This document shows, piece after piece, positions 51,758-62,294 of a stretch of 64,000 nucleotides of DNA. The DNA lies in the NCBI GenBank assembly GCA_907163345.1, contig CAJQUN010000001.1, forward strand, positions 4,464,001-4,528,000, given 5' to 3'. This DNA comes from Haberlea rhodopensis (Eukaryota > Streptophyta > Magnoliopsida > Lamiales > Gesneriaceae). Made by a program: the position numbers and the translations under genes. Under the pieces are notes generated by a model. It saw nothing but the letters and a program-made list of their open reading frames with translations, ran no database searches and was not told where the DNA came from. Numbering within the stretch: position 1 is the first letter of the stretch; every line of letters begins with the position of its first letter.

Positions 51758-53339
51758 TGATGTGACTAGAAATAGACACATCTATTGCGCTTAATTGTCT
51801 ACGAGTTGGTATATTTTGATGGATAAATTGATACATATGCTACCTAATCATATATTTGTGTAAATATAGGAAAAGGTGAAGAAATCAAGCTAAAATGATG
51901 AAAGAAGCAATAAAGTTGAAGAAAAGAGGAAAAAATCAGAATCCAAGATACATGTTGCTTCTTTCTCCTCCAATTTCTATATGTTCGAGCCATGCTTTGG
52001 AAATGTGGTCCATAGAAAAGTTGTAGAACTTTGCGTTATATTCGCGTGGACAGCTGATTCATCAAATTCGGAGTTCGGACGAGAAAGTTACGGCCAAAAT
52101 ACAAAACTCGCCAGAAAAATGGAAGACAGACGTAATTACGCCATTATCAGGCGTAATTACGCCAATGCTACGGCATGGACAGGCGTAATTACGCCATTCG
52201 GAGGCGTAAATACGCCAGAAACATGGGAAGCCATATTTTTGACACGTCATCAGGCGTCTTTACGCCATTTTCTGGCGTAGCTACGCCTGCAGAGTTTTGG
52301 AAAGTGTAAAGACTTGATTTCTTTCCTTCCCACATGGATTCTAACCTACTCCATCAGCCTCCCTATACATATATGGACGAAAATCAGACTAAAGAACATC
52401 TAGATAGTTAGGGTAGAATAGTTTTAGACTAGTTTTACAATTTTTCTTTCAATTTTGTTGAAGACGGCTACGAAGATCGAAGCGAAGGCGGGATTGACAC
52501 CTCGACGAGAGAAGATCGGATTAGTTTTCTTTCCCTTGTTTTTATTTATAGTTTTGTTTTAATTATGTGTAGCTAGTTTTAATTCTTGGTTGAGGAAGAC
52601 AAATCCTTGGATTTTATTTATCTTGGGGAGATTCTTACGCTTTAATTATCAATTTTATTGAGTATCAAGAGTTTTTCTGATTTTATTGATATGATTGTTG
52701 TGTTTGTTTATTGGATTGACAACCTAGTAACTTGCATGAAATCTAACGCTAAATTAGATATCAAATACAGAATCGTTTGATCCCTCTAATTTACGAAGCA
52801 ACTAAGATTGATAATTGCCTGCTGTTGGTGTTATTAAATTCTTAGGAAGAATGATTGGATGATTAATTCTAACGGCTGTAGTTTTTATTGATTAGATTCA
52901 TCAAACTTACTATTTTGAAACTATCATTGATTTAATCTTAACGGCTGTAGTTTTGGTTAAAGATTTGATAAGAGTTGAATTGAATGTTGTTTTCTATTTG
53001 ACTACAATTAAGGTAAGGGAGGAATTAGATTTTCAATTGATGAATATTCAAGTAAAAATTGAGTTTTTTTGTGAATCGATGAAATAGATGATAATTCCAA
53101 GGAAGAGTCGACCGATACCAAGAATCGCTTTCATTAGTTAATCTTTGAATTTAATTTTAATTAGTATAATTCAACTTCACAACCCCATCTTTTATTGTTT
53201 TGATTTTGATTTTGATTTTCATTAACACAAAGATTCACACCTCCTCGTGGGATCGATCCCTACTCACGCTACTACATTATTGTTATCAATCTTGAGGATT
53301 GAGTGGGGTTAATTTGGGCGTACACGACAAGCGCGACCA
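51758..53339 (+). repeat. Element E 5' LTR
   Basis: Starts TGATGTGACTAG and ends GCGCGACCA. It carries six GGCGTnnnTACGCC palindromes (52129-52287) and a TATA-like TATACATATATGG near 52365. Confidence 0.93.
52129..52287. promoter_or_regulatory. GGCGTnnnTACGCC palindrome array in element E LTR
   Basis: Six 14-bp palindromes at 52129, 52150, 52182, 52203, 52253 and 52274 (first base GACG in the first). Centres vary (AAT, AAA, CTT, AGC) while the arms are kept. In the other LTR (56149-56308) several arms have decayed. Conserved arms with variable centres argue for a dimeric binding site or RNA stem. Confidence 0.8.
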
Positions 53340-53344
53340 AATTT

Positions 53345-53362
53345 TGGCGTCGTTGCCGGGGA
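53345..53362 (+). other. Element E primer-binding site (tRNA-Asp type)
   Basis: TGGCGTCGTTGCCGGGGA. The usual complement to tRNA-Asp reads TGGCGCCG, so one base differs. Confidence 0.75.
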
Positions 53363-53602
53363 GGCATTTTATATTTTTGTGTTAATATTTTCTGTTTTGT
53401 TTCTTTCTCTTTCTTTTCCCCCACCGCTACTCTTGTTTGTTCGTGCTTACAGGTTGATTTCTTAGAAATCGGATCTTTTCATGGAGGACTATAGGCGATT
53501 AGACGAATTGGAGTATCTTGTGCACCAAGCATAGGGAGTGGACATAGAACATACAATTCAAGTTGGAGTGATCATCACAATCTCAGCTATGACAATCAAT
53601 GG

Positions 53603-53902
53603 ATGAGCCCACCTCCACCTTACATGAAGTCCACCCTACCGCCATACATACCGCAATACCCGCCATGGCCACAACAACCTCAATACCATACCCCTGGTGA
53701 GTCTTTAGATGATCTTGTTTCAACAATTAATGATAGTACTTTGCAATTTCAACAGGAATTCAGGGCTATCACTCAGAATTTGGGTAACCAAATGGAGCAA
53801 CTAATAAGATCGACCGATCGGATAGCAGCACAAAAGGAGACCATGATTGCATTCGAATCATGGAGTGATGAAGAAGAGGAGACTATGGAGAAGGTGTACT
53901 GA
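53603..53902 (+). CDS. Element E small ORF 1
   Basis: 99 codons, MSPPPPYMKSTLP. A Pro/Tyr/Gln-rich N-terminus is followed by a helical stretch (SLDDLVSTINDSTLQFQQEF, then GNQMEQLIRSTDRIA) and an acidic end. It resembles the region around the end of gag in Athila-like elements, with no catalytic motif. Its TGA overlaps the ATG of the next ORF (TGATG, 53900-53904), an arrangement that would permit reinitiation. Confidence 0.5.
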   Translation: MSPPPPYMKSTLPPYIPQYPPWPQQPQYHTPGESLDDLVSTINDSTLQFQQEFRAITQNLGNQMEQLIRSTDRIAAQKETMIAFESWSDEEEETMEKVY

Positions 53903-54399
53903 TGCCACCCGAGCTAGAAGAGGAGACACATGTGCAAATAGAAGAAAATGAGCTTGTACATCCTACAACTCCGAATGGTATGTTTCCAACTGAGAACTAT
54001 GTTGATTACTTAGATGAATCATGTGCTGTGGAAGAGGAGTCGGCGAAAGACTACTGTGATGAAATGGATCCTTGGGACTATTTTTTCGAAGACAACATCA
54101 CCTTGGACAGTGGCAAAGAGGTAGAAACTCCAGCAACGATGGTACTGATGCCATCAATACTTGAACAACAAACAGAGATCGAGGTGGATAACAAGGAATC
54201 TCACCAGAATGAGATTCCCAAAGGCGGTCATAGGGGACAACAAGTTAAAGGATGCCATGAGGTAGATCTTGATCGACCTCAACTGACTTCTTTGGAGGAA
54301 GGCGACATAGTGAAAAGACAAAAACCCTCCAAGAGGTGCAAGGCGAATAGGCATCGCCTTAAGCGAGAGAACTGGCGTCGGGCCACCGACGTTAAATAG
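53902..54399 (+). CDS. Element E small ORF 2, acidic protein
   Basis: 165 codons, MPPELEEETHVQ. Strongly acidic through most of its length (EEESAKDYCDEMDPWDYFFE) with a basic tail ending RLKRENWRRATDVK. The end matches the position of the pol C-terminus in Athila elements. Function unknown. Without pol the element would need proteins from a relative. Confidence 0.5.
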   Translation: MPPELEEETHVQIEENELVHPTTPNGMFPTENYVDYLDESCAVEEESAKDYCDEMDPWDYFFEDNITLDSGKEVETPATMVLMPSILEQQTEIEVDNKESHQNEIPKGGHRGQQVKGCHEVDLDRPQLTSLEEGDIVKRQKPSKRCKANRHRLKRENWRRATDVK

Positions 54400-55770
54400 A
54401 GGCGCTGCTTGGGAGGCAACCCAAGGGGAGTTAGTTTCGTTTCTCCCTTTTATTTATTTTTTTGCTTTAGTAGTTAGATTCTCTTTTCTTGTATTTTTGC
54501 CTTACATTGGGGACAATGTAATTTAAGTATGGGGGAGGGATTAGTGGTGTGTTATTGCTTTTCTATTACAAAAATACAAAAAAATCAAAAATTTTGAAAA
54601 TTTTGAGCTCATAGTTAGTAATGAACACATGCTTAGAGTCACTAGCCCATGATGAAACCTAATTGATATCATGCATGCTTTTGAACATAGGTGAATTGTT
54701 AACCTTGGAACACTTTGAACTCTAATGCAAATTTTGCTTTGACATAGTAGTTGAATATTTTGAGCACATTATTGTCATGACTTGTGAAGTGTGCATAGCT
54801 TAGTGAAGATTGTGTGAACTTTGTGATAGTCTTAAGAAGTTTCTAATACATGCTAGAACTTAACTACATGCTCTTTGAGGCGTATGTCTAGTCTGCTTGC
54901 ATGAAAGTGATATAGGCAATCTTTGATGCGTTTGAGCCTTTCAAGCCTACCATGTAAAGAAAATCAATCACTAGTACCCTGTTTGAGCTTTAATGTAAAA
55001 GAATGGTTGTATGCTAAGCATACAAATAACCACCATTCGACATTCTTTGACTAGCTTATCATCCTTCCCTAATGAGCCTAAATATGAGTTCTATCCATAC
55101 CTTTGAAGGGAGTATGATGTGTTTCATTCGCATGCACTTAAGTATTCAATGATTAAAATGTTTGTGAGCTTCATAAGGAAAAGAATGAAATGCATGAAAG
55201 AAAAGGGATGCCTTGAGAAAATAGATAAAAATATTACTCCAAGGGGAGCCAAGGCACAAAAGAAGAAACAATGTTGAAACAAAAGTTGAAAAATTCAAGC
55301 AAGAAGAGAAGCTTTTAGTGTGCATATCATCATACTCTCTTACTTGATATATCCTTACCTTTCTTTCATAAGCCAACACCTAGGCCACACTACAAGCTAA
55401 TAAAGACCTACTTGATTTATGTTTGCAAAGTGGCTAAGATAGTGGAGAAGAATGTGCAAGTGAGCTTATACTTGTGTTAGTGTATGACTTGAACTATTGT
55501 GGATTTGCTTCTATTGGATCTATAATTTGTACATGACACTTGTTTATGACCACACACACGTTCACTACTTTGTTGGGTACGAATTGTTTAGGGATTGAAC
55601 TTGTTCCATTATTAACTTTTCACCTTTTTTCATTACAATGCATGTTTAAAATTGTTGAGGCATAAAAGTGAGAACAAGTTAGTTTGTTATGAACCTATGA
55701 GCCAAAGTAAAAAAATTATAGTTTTGTCTGATTTACTCGAGGTCGAGTAAAGATTAAGTATGGGGGTGTT
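54400..55770 (+). other. Element E 3' non-coding region
   Basis: 1.37 kb without coding signal, opening with the Athila-like GGGAGGCAACCCAAGGGGAG phrase and TTACATTGGGGACAATG. A weak purine tract (TATGGGGGAGGG, about 54530) occurs early and the true one at 55756-55770. Confidence 0.7.
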
Positions 55771-57345
55771 TGACGTGACTAGAAATAGACACATCTATTG
55801 CGCTTAATTGTCTACGAGTTGGTATATTTTGATTGATAAATTGATACATATGCTACCTAATCATATATTTGTGTAAATATAGGGAAAGGTGAAGAAATCA
55901 AGCTAAAATGATGAAAGAAGCAATAAAGTTGAAGAAAAGAGGAAAAAACCAGAATCAAAGACACATGTTGCTCCTTTCTCCTCATATTTCTATATGTTTG
56001 AGCCATGTTTTGGAAATGTGGTCCATAGAAAAGTTGTAGAACTTTGAGTTATCTTCGCGTGGACATCTGATTTATTGAATTCAGAGTTAGGACGAGAAAG
56101 TTACGGCCAAAATACAAAACTCGCCAGAAAAATGGAGGAAAGGCGTAATTACGTCATTATCAGGCGTAATTACGCCAATGCTACGGCATGGACAGACGTA
56201 ATTACGCCATTCGGAGGCGTAAATATGCAAGAAACACGGGAAGCCATATTTTTGACACGTCATCAGGCGTCTTTACGCCATTTTCTGGCGTAGCTACTCC
56301 TGCAGAGTTTTGGAAAGTGTAAAGACTTGATTTCTTTCCTTCCCACATGGATTCTAACCTACTCCATCAGCCTCCCTATACATATATGGACGAAAATCAG
56401 ACTAAAGAACATCTAGATAGTTAGGGTAGAATAGTTTTAGACTAGTTTTACAAATTTTCTTTCAATTTTGTTGAAGACGGCTACGAAGATCGAAGCGAAG
56501 GCGGGATTGACACCTCGACGAGAGAAGATCGGATTAGTTTTCTTTCCCTTGTTTTTATTTATAGTTTTGTTTTAATTATGTGTAGCTAGTTTAATTCTTG
56601 GTTGAGGAAGACAAATCCTTGGATTTTATTTATCTTGGGGAGATTCTTACGCTTTAATTATCAATTTTATTGAGTATCAAGAGTTTTTCTGATTTTATTG
56701 ATATGATTGTTGTGTTTGTTTATTGGATTGACAACCTAGTAACTTGCATGAAATCTAACGCTAAATTAGATATCAAATACGGAATCGTTTGATCCCTCTA
56801 ATTTACGAAGCAACTAAGATTGATAATTGCCTGCTGTTGGTGTTATTAAATTCTTAGGAAGAATGATTGGATGATTAATTCTAACGGCTGTAGTTTTTAT
56901 TGATTAGATTCATCAAACTTACTAGTTTTGAACCTATCATTGATTTAATCTTAACGGCTGTAGTTTTGGTTAAAGATTTGATAAGAGTTGAATTGAATGC
57001 TGTTTTCTATTTGACTACAATTAAGGTAAGGGAGGAATTAGATTTCCAATTGATGAATATTCAAGTAAAATTGAGTTTTTTTTGTGAATCGATGAAATAG
57101 ATGATAATTCCAAGGAAGAGTCGACCGATACCAAGAATCGCTTTCATTAGTTAATCTTTGAATTTAATTCTAATTAGTATAATTCAACTTCACAACCCCA
57201 TCTTTTATTGTTTTGATTTTGATTTTGATTTTCATTAACACAAAGATTCACACCTCCTCGTGGGATCGATCCCTACTCACGCTACTACATTATTGTTATC
57301 AATCTTGAGGATTGTTAATTTGGGCGTACACGACAAGCGCGACCA
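55771..57345 (+). repeat. Element E 3' LTR
   Basis: 1575 bases, TGACGTGACTAG to GCGCGACCA, clearly more diverged from its partner than the LTR pairs of D or gypsy-2. Confidence 0.93.
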
Positions 57346-58158
57346 AGTATTGCACAAGATAGTGATCACCTCGATGATCCCTAGGGATGGTGATCGTCTT
57401 AGATTGAAATTCTATAATGTATACTTGATGTATTACATCATTACCATGACCCCCTTCAATCTACCAAGATTATTGTCCAAATCTTTAAGAACACGGCTCA
57501 TAATCCCAAAGAGGTAATTCTCCAAGGTTTTTCTTCACTTCAATCTTCCGTTTAATGACAATGAAAAAGTCCTATCAAGCCTAAGGACACCTTCAATTTT
57601 AGGTGTTTCCTTTTTAACAAAATTTCTTGGAATCCGTTTACTTCGTGTTGGGTTAATGATCCGGGGAACTTGCTTTCTGCTTTCAATCCTAAAGATCACC
57701 CATCATTACCCATTGATAGGATGTCTAGTGCTCAAAGACTTCATTTTCCTTTCTTGATTGAACCTAACCAAGAGGAGCCACCCATTCAACATCAATCTCC
57801 CTCAACCTTTGATGACATGATGAATATTGGGGCGGATATTCCTGCTCCTGATAGTCATCAACCACATTCTTCATTTGAATTCAATCAAGATGCCTTTGCT
57901 TTCTTCACCTCTCAATTCCAAACACTTCGTGAGGATATGAACTCTCAATTTCAATCCTTGAGAGTAGATATAAACTCTCAATTCCATTTACTTCGAGATG
58001 ATGTTGCGTCTCTTCAGGCTTACCAAGACTCGTCGAGAGAAGATTTGTCGTATTTACGACATGAGGTGGACGCTCTTCGTTCTCAGTTTTCCAGTGCCCA
58101 CATGGACGAGGATCCTAATCACGGGAATGATGGTGATGGTGATGGTGGCATGGATTGA
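57346..58158 (+). pseudogene. Element C 3' ORF, C-terminal part with coiled coil
   Basis: Continues TVYQVL with HKIVITSMIPRDGDRLRL to a stop near 57517. After a frame break it resumes about 57600 (ISWNPFTS) and runs open from 57670 to 58158. That part has a Pro/His-rich linker and then three heptad blocks (FTSQFQTLREDMNSQFQSLR, RVDINSQFHLLRDDVASLQ, LSYLRHEVDALRSQ), ending in an Asp/Gly-rich tail. The globular domain, Pro-rich linker and C-terminal coiled coil match the layout of element D's 3' ORF. Confidence 0.65.
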
Positions 58159-58371
58159 GTTGTACTTTTTTTAGTGTTTTTTTTTTATTTTATCTTTTTG
58201 GAATTGTTTGTAAGGATTAAATTATTTAATTGATGTTGGACTAGTTTATTGTATATGTTGAATGGATATCGAGTTGATTTTGTATTGCTTGTTGATGGCT
58301 TTATAGTTTATTCAATTTATAAAGGAAACTCTGTCCAATTTTATTGAAAATCCTTTACCATTTTTCTTCTC

Positions 58372-58602
58372 ACAAAAAGGGGGAGAAATTATGTGTAAAC
58401 TTGATTGTTGAAATGCTATTTGCAACCTAATTGTTTTTACAACTTGTGACACATTTTTAAAAGGTGATAAAAATGCACATTGAAATATTGTTTATCATTG
58501 CATTCATTAAGGGGGAGTTTAAACTCTCTATGCATTGCATTGTTATAAGTTTATTTTTCTTTCAAGTTTACGGGGTTTTGTGATCATCAAAAAGGGGGAG
58601 AT
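58372..58602 (+). other. Multiple polypurine tracts before element C 3' LTR
   Basis: CACAAAAAGGGGGAGAA (58372-58388), AAGGGGGAGT (58508-58517) and AAAAAGGGGGAGAT (58589-58602), the last directly before the LTR. Multiplied polypurine tracts are a known Sirevirus feature. Confidence 0.75.
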
Positions 58603-59996
58603 TGTTGCGCCTTAAAACGCTACAACTCTCATTCCTCTATTTTAAATAAAATTATCGACTTGTGTTTTGATGATTACAAAACCTATGCTTTTTGTACTAA
58701 TGATTTGTGTTGAGTATGCAGCATAAGTTATGATCAAATTAAGCATATTGAAGATTGACAAAGTATTGCAATGCCAAGAGATAATATTTTTTATCAAACG
58801 GAACGCCCCAGACGATGAGTGCCATCGCCCCAGGCGATGGGTGCCAGGCGAGGCATCGCCACGCTCATCGACAGAGGCGATGGCTAGGCGAGCATGCTAC
58901 GAAGATCGCCCCAGGCGATGATGACCATCGCCCCAGGAGATGGCAACCATTCGAGACTTCGCCCCGCATATCGATAGAGGCGATGCCGAGGCTGGCGCGC
59001 AGGGGAAGTTCGCCCGAGGCGATGGGCTGATCGCCTGAGGCGATGCGATGAACGCCTGAGGCGATGTGGAGTTCGCCTGAAGCAATGGAAGATTTTGAGC
59101 TGCTGAGGCTACGGCCTTGATTTGTGCAATTGATCGCCTGAGGCAATCCAGGCATCGCCTGAGGCGGTGCATGTAATCTGCTGACCGTTGGGGCGCGACG
59201 ATGGTGATCGCCCGAGGCGATCGACAAGTGATTTCAGCCTTATGTGTAGCAACGGCTAGTAGGAGCCTAGGGGGCCTCCTACACTATAAATATTGATGCT
59301 TTGGAGAATTTTGAAGACAAGAAACAAGCCTACAAACTTCTACAAAGCTTTGATCATTCAATTCTTAAATAGCTTTGCAATCTCCATACATTGTTGTTGC
59401 ATTGGAGTTTGTAATTCATTCTTTTTGTTAGAGTCTTGTTGTCTTCGTGTGAGTACACCGTGAAGGTGTTTTGTCGAGTTTATTGTAAAGGTCCTCCAAC
59501 ACCAAAGCAAGTTGGAAATTGTAAAGTCATCAACAAGTGAAGTTGGTGCATGTGTTGTGGCTATCCTTGGAGCCCTTAAGGCCAAGAAGACTCGTGAAGT
59601 GTGTTGGTAGCTCGTGAAGAGCTTTGTGTACTCGTGAAGAGTATTGTGCTCGGGAAGAGCTTTGTGTACTCGGGAAGAGTATTGTGTAGTGCTAACTTGG
59701 AGCCCTCAAGGCCAAGATCTTTTGTTCTAGTGGAACCTCGGTTGGAGGTTATCTAACCGGGAAGAGGAGACGTAGGCGATTCATCGCCGAACTTCTATAA
59801 CAAATCTTTGTGTCTTTTATTGCTTTATTACATTACGCATTTATTTATTTGTACTTCTTCCTTTCTTTTATTTATCGATTGACGTAAGCCTTTCGCAAGC
59901 GCAAACTCTTTTATTTTGCAAACTCATTTTAAAAAGCTAAAGTAGCCAAGGAATCTCATTCACCCCCCCCCCCCCCCCCCCTCTTCGATTCCAACA
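58603..59996 (+). repeat. Element C 3' LTR
   Basis: 1394 bases matching 36279-37656 with scattered differences. A 12-base section of the palindrome array is missing near 59218 and the C run near the end is 19 long (59963-59981) instead of 7. Confidence 0.95.
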
Positions 59997-60001
59997 CCCG
60001 T

Positions 60002-60548
60002 CATTAGTGCATTAACCATCTATATTTGTGCATACATCATAACATTAGGGAATTCTCATTACATGCTTCAATGGTACTTGCATGAGGTCGATAACATTTT
60101 CGACCTAAATCCTCTTTATATCCGATTCCCAACTCAACTCAACTAGCGTATATGTATACACTTAACAATGCACTAACATGTTCTCAACTCATTATGCAAT
60201 TTCACAATATATTTTAAAATTACATCATAAAAATTATTCACTTTAAAATTCATACTATTGTTCGTTTTAAAACTAAAAAATAAAATATTACAGAAAAATA
60301 AGAAAATAATGTAGATGCAAAGAAATTGGAGAGCATATTAGACAATCGAGAGGGTTTTATGCATGATTTATGAAAATAGAGGTGTTTTTTTTTTGTCTAT
60401 TTTGTTTAACACGGGGAGTTTCGTGCAATGTTCCAAAAAAAGACGGGTTATTTTGTATTTTTTATAACACGATGTGGTTTCATGTCGAGTTTAAGAAAAC
60501 ATAGGGTTTTTTTTGCCTATTTTGTTAACAGATGGAAGTTTCGTGCAT
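60002..60548. repeat. Unassigned DNA with degenerate ~100-120-bp repeats
   Basis: 60350-60548, and again 60833-60901 and 61334-61400 between later insertions, share phrases TATTTTGTTAACA, GGGAGTTTCGTGCAT and TATAACAC. The first two units are 119 bases apart. No coding signal. Confidence 0.55.
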
Positions 60549-60822
60549 TTTTTTATTTTTTTAGTTTAACAAGGTATCGAGACTTGCGTCTGACTAATCC
60601 TTGGGTGACGACCCCGGCCCCTCAGGACCTTACCAGGTAAATCGAGGGATGTACACAGATGACACGTTTCTGAAGGAGCGACCAACAAGAGCCGAACCTA
60701 GGACAAACCCCCACAATATTTCAGTGAAGAATTTGTCACACACGGGATTCGAACCTGCGACGTCGGAGGAATCTCCCCACATCACCTCAGCCCTTACCAA
60801 TCCGTCTATGCCCCTCAGGGCA
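60549..60822 (-). mobile_element. tRNA-derived SINE
   Basis: On the minus strand there is an A-box-like GACGGATTGGTAAGGGCTG and, about 40 bases on, a perfect B box GGTTCGAATCC. Together they form an RNA polymerase III promoter. The body ends GGATTAGTCAGACGC ... CGATACC, recalling Au-type plant SINEs (from memory), then an A-rich tail. It is flanked by TTTCGTGCAT at 60539-60548 and 60823-60832, a plausible 10-bp TSD, although that phrase also belongs to the surrounding degenerate repeat. Confidence 0.75.
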
Positions 60823-60901
60823 TTTCGTGCATATTTACTATAACACAAGGGAGTTTTATGCCGTGTTTAAGAAAAAAATATGGTTTTTTTTTTGTTTATT
60901 T

Positions 60902-61333
60902 TAGGGGTGGATTGGCTTGACCCGGTCCGATCCGGACCAAAACCGGCCGATTTTGGGTCCGTTAAGGACGGAACCGGTCCGATCCGGTAAGGAACCGGAT
61001 CGGGTTCGGTTCCGGTTCCACCGGTTCCGAGTTGGACCGGTTCCAACCCGGAACCGGATTTTTCTTTTTTTCTTTCTTTTTTTTTTTTAAAAAAATGGAA
61101 AAAACGAAGGGATTTATCGGAAATTTTTTTATTTTTTTTAAAAAAACGGATCCGGTTCTGGTTCAATACGGAACCAGGTCCGTTTGGTCCGGAACCGGTA
61201 AGATACCGGATCCGAAATGATAGATACGGTCCGATATCAAACCGGTTCCGGACCGGTTAGTCCGGTTCTGGTTTCGGACCGGACTAACCGGTCCGGTTTT
61301 AGGCCGGGTCCGGATTGACCCTTTAAGCACCTA
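60902..61333. mobile_element. hAT-type MITE
   Basis: 432 bases, ends TAGGGGTGGATTGG and CCTTTAAGCACCTA, flanked by a perfect 8-bp duplication GTTTATTT (60894-60901 and 61334-61341). The interior is packed with CCGGTTCCGG/GGTCCGG motifs like the hAT element at 31313-32472, so the two are probably related. No coding capacity. Confidence 0.9.
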
Positions 61334-61399
61334 GTTTATTTTGTTAATACAGTGGGTTTCATGCATCTCTACTATAACATATTGGGATTTTATGATTTT

Positions 61400-62284
61400 T
61401 ACCCAAATAAATTCAATTTAAGAATAAGGTGCTTCAACTTTGACTGTAACTTGTCTGCAAATAATAAATTAAAAATATGAGATCATTTCCATATGAAGTA
61501 TATAATTTTAAATTACAAATCAAGTTATTAAATAATAATATTTTGTTTTTATTATTTCTATTTTGGTTTGATCAAAAAAATTATTTTTAGTGAATTATAA
61601 AATTTGACTTCACGGAGAATAATTTATATTTTTCATATGGAATTTATTATAATTTTTTAAAATATTCTTGTTTGGCTAATGTTATTTTGTTATGATATAT
61701 TGGAATATTTAACCCCAAGAGATATTTTTAACTCATGTTTGGATGATTTTTCAAATGCTTATTTCTCTTCATAAGCCTATTTTAAAATTTTATTTATTTT
61801 CATATAATTTCCCTAAAATTTTTAATAAAATTCATGCATTATTTTATCCTTTGTTTCATTATTTTGTAAACAAGTTTCATGAATCCCTCACATTGAGGGG
61901 AAAAACATATCAAACATATTTGTAGATTACAAAATATGGCATTATTTTATAAAAAAACAACTTATTAAATGTAACATCAAATGATTTATATAAAAAAAAA
62001 TCACTTACTGAATTTTTGAAAAAAGAATTGTAAAAAGCTCAACAAAAAATCATATTTATATAATTTTGTAAGTTGACATAGACATGAAATAACATAAATA
62101 ACATATGAAATAAAAATCGATCCATAATTATTTTCTAAAGTTAACATATACATATATGCTATACATGAGTTTATAACTGGCTAGTCGGACAAAACATAGC
62201 ATAAAACATTGGTAAAAAAAACATAAACCTTGACTAATGAAATAGTACAAATGCAATAAGATCTTGTTTCCTAGATTGAATTGT
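61400..62284. other. AT-rich intergenic DNA
   Basis: Very AT-rich with poly-A and poly-T runs. I see no gene, repeat structure or element end. Confidence 0.6.
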
Positions 62285-62294
62285 GTTGGAAATT

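Larger units (their letters stand above)
51758..57345 (+). mobile_element. Element E: non-autonomous Athila-like Ty3/gypsy element in element C
   Basis: 5.6 kb, LTRs 51758-53339 and 55771-57345, TSD AGTAT (51753-51757 and 57346-57350). The primer-binding site TGGCGTCGTTGCCGGGGA (53345-53362) is complementary to aspartate tRNA with one mismatch, as in Athila-type elements. A polypurine tract AAGTATGGGGGTGTT precedes the 3' LTR. The 2.4-kb interior has two small ORFs and no recognisable pol. The phrase GGGAGGCAACCCAAGGGGAG (54412-54431) followed by TTGGGGACAATGT is an Athila hallmark. Confidence 0.85.
36279..59996 (+). mobile_element. Element C: pol-less Sirevirus-like copia element with gag and 3' ORF
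   Basis: LTRs are 36279-37656 and 58603-59996, TSD CCCGT (36274-36278 and 59997-60001), PBS TGGTATCAGAGCC at 37659 and polypurine tract before 58603. Without the nested D and E it is about 7.5 kb. It encodes a Sirevirus-type gag, then about 1.1 kb of non-coding DNA, then a separate 3' ORF. No protease, integrase, RT or RNase H was found anywhere in it. LTR ends with a CATTCACCCCCCCTCT stretch, several polypurine tracts, and gag with two CCHC knuckles agree with a Sirevirus relative that must borrow pol from an autonomous partner. Confidence 0.88.

Noticed and set aside
58730..59227. Open frames in the second element C LTR (also 36431-36813)
   Set aside because: Shadows of the GGCGAT palindromes, present in both LTRs and on both strands.
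60630..60848. tRNA gene suggested by the perfect B box
   Set aside because: No cloverleaf can be completed. The body, A-rich tail and flanking repeats fit a SINE.
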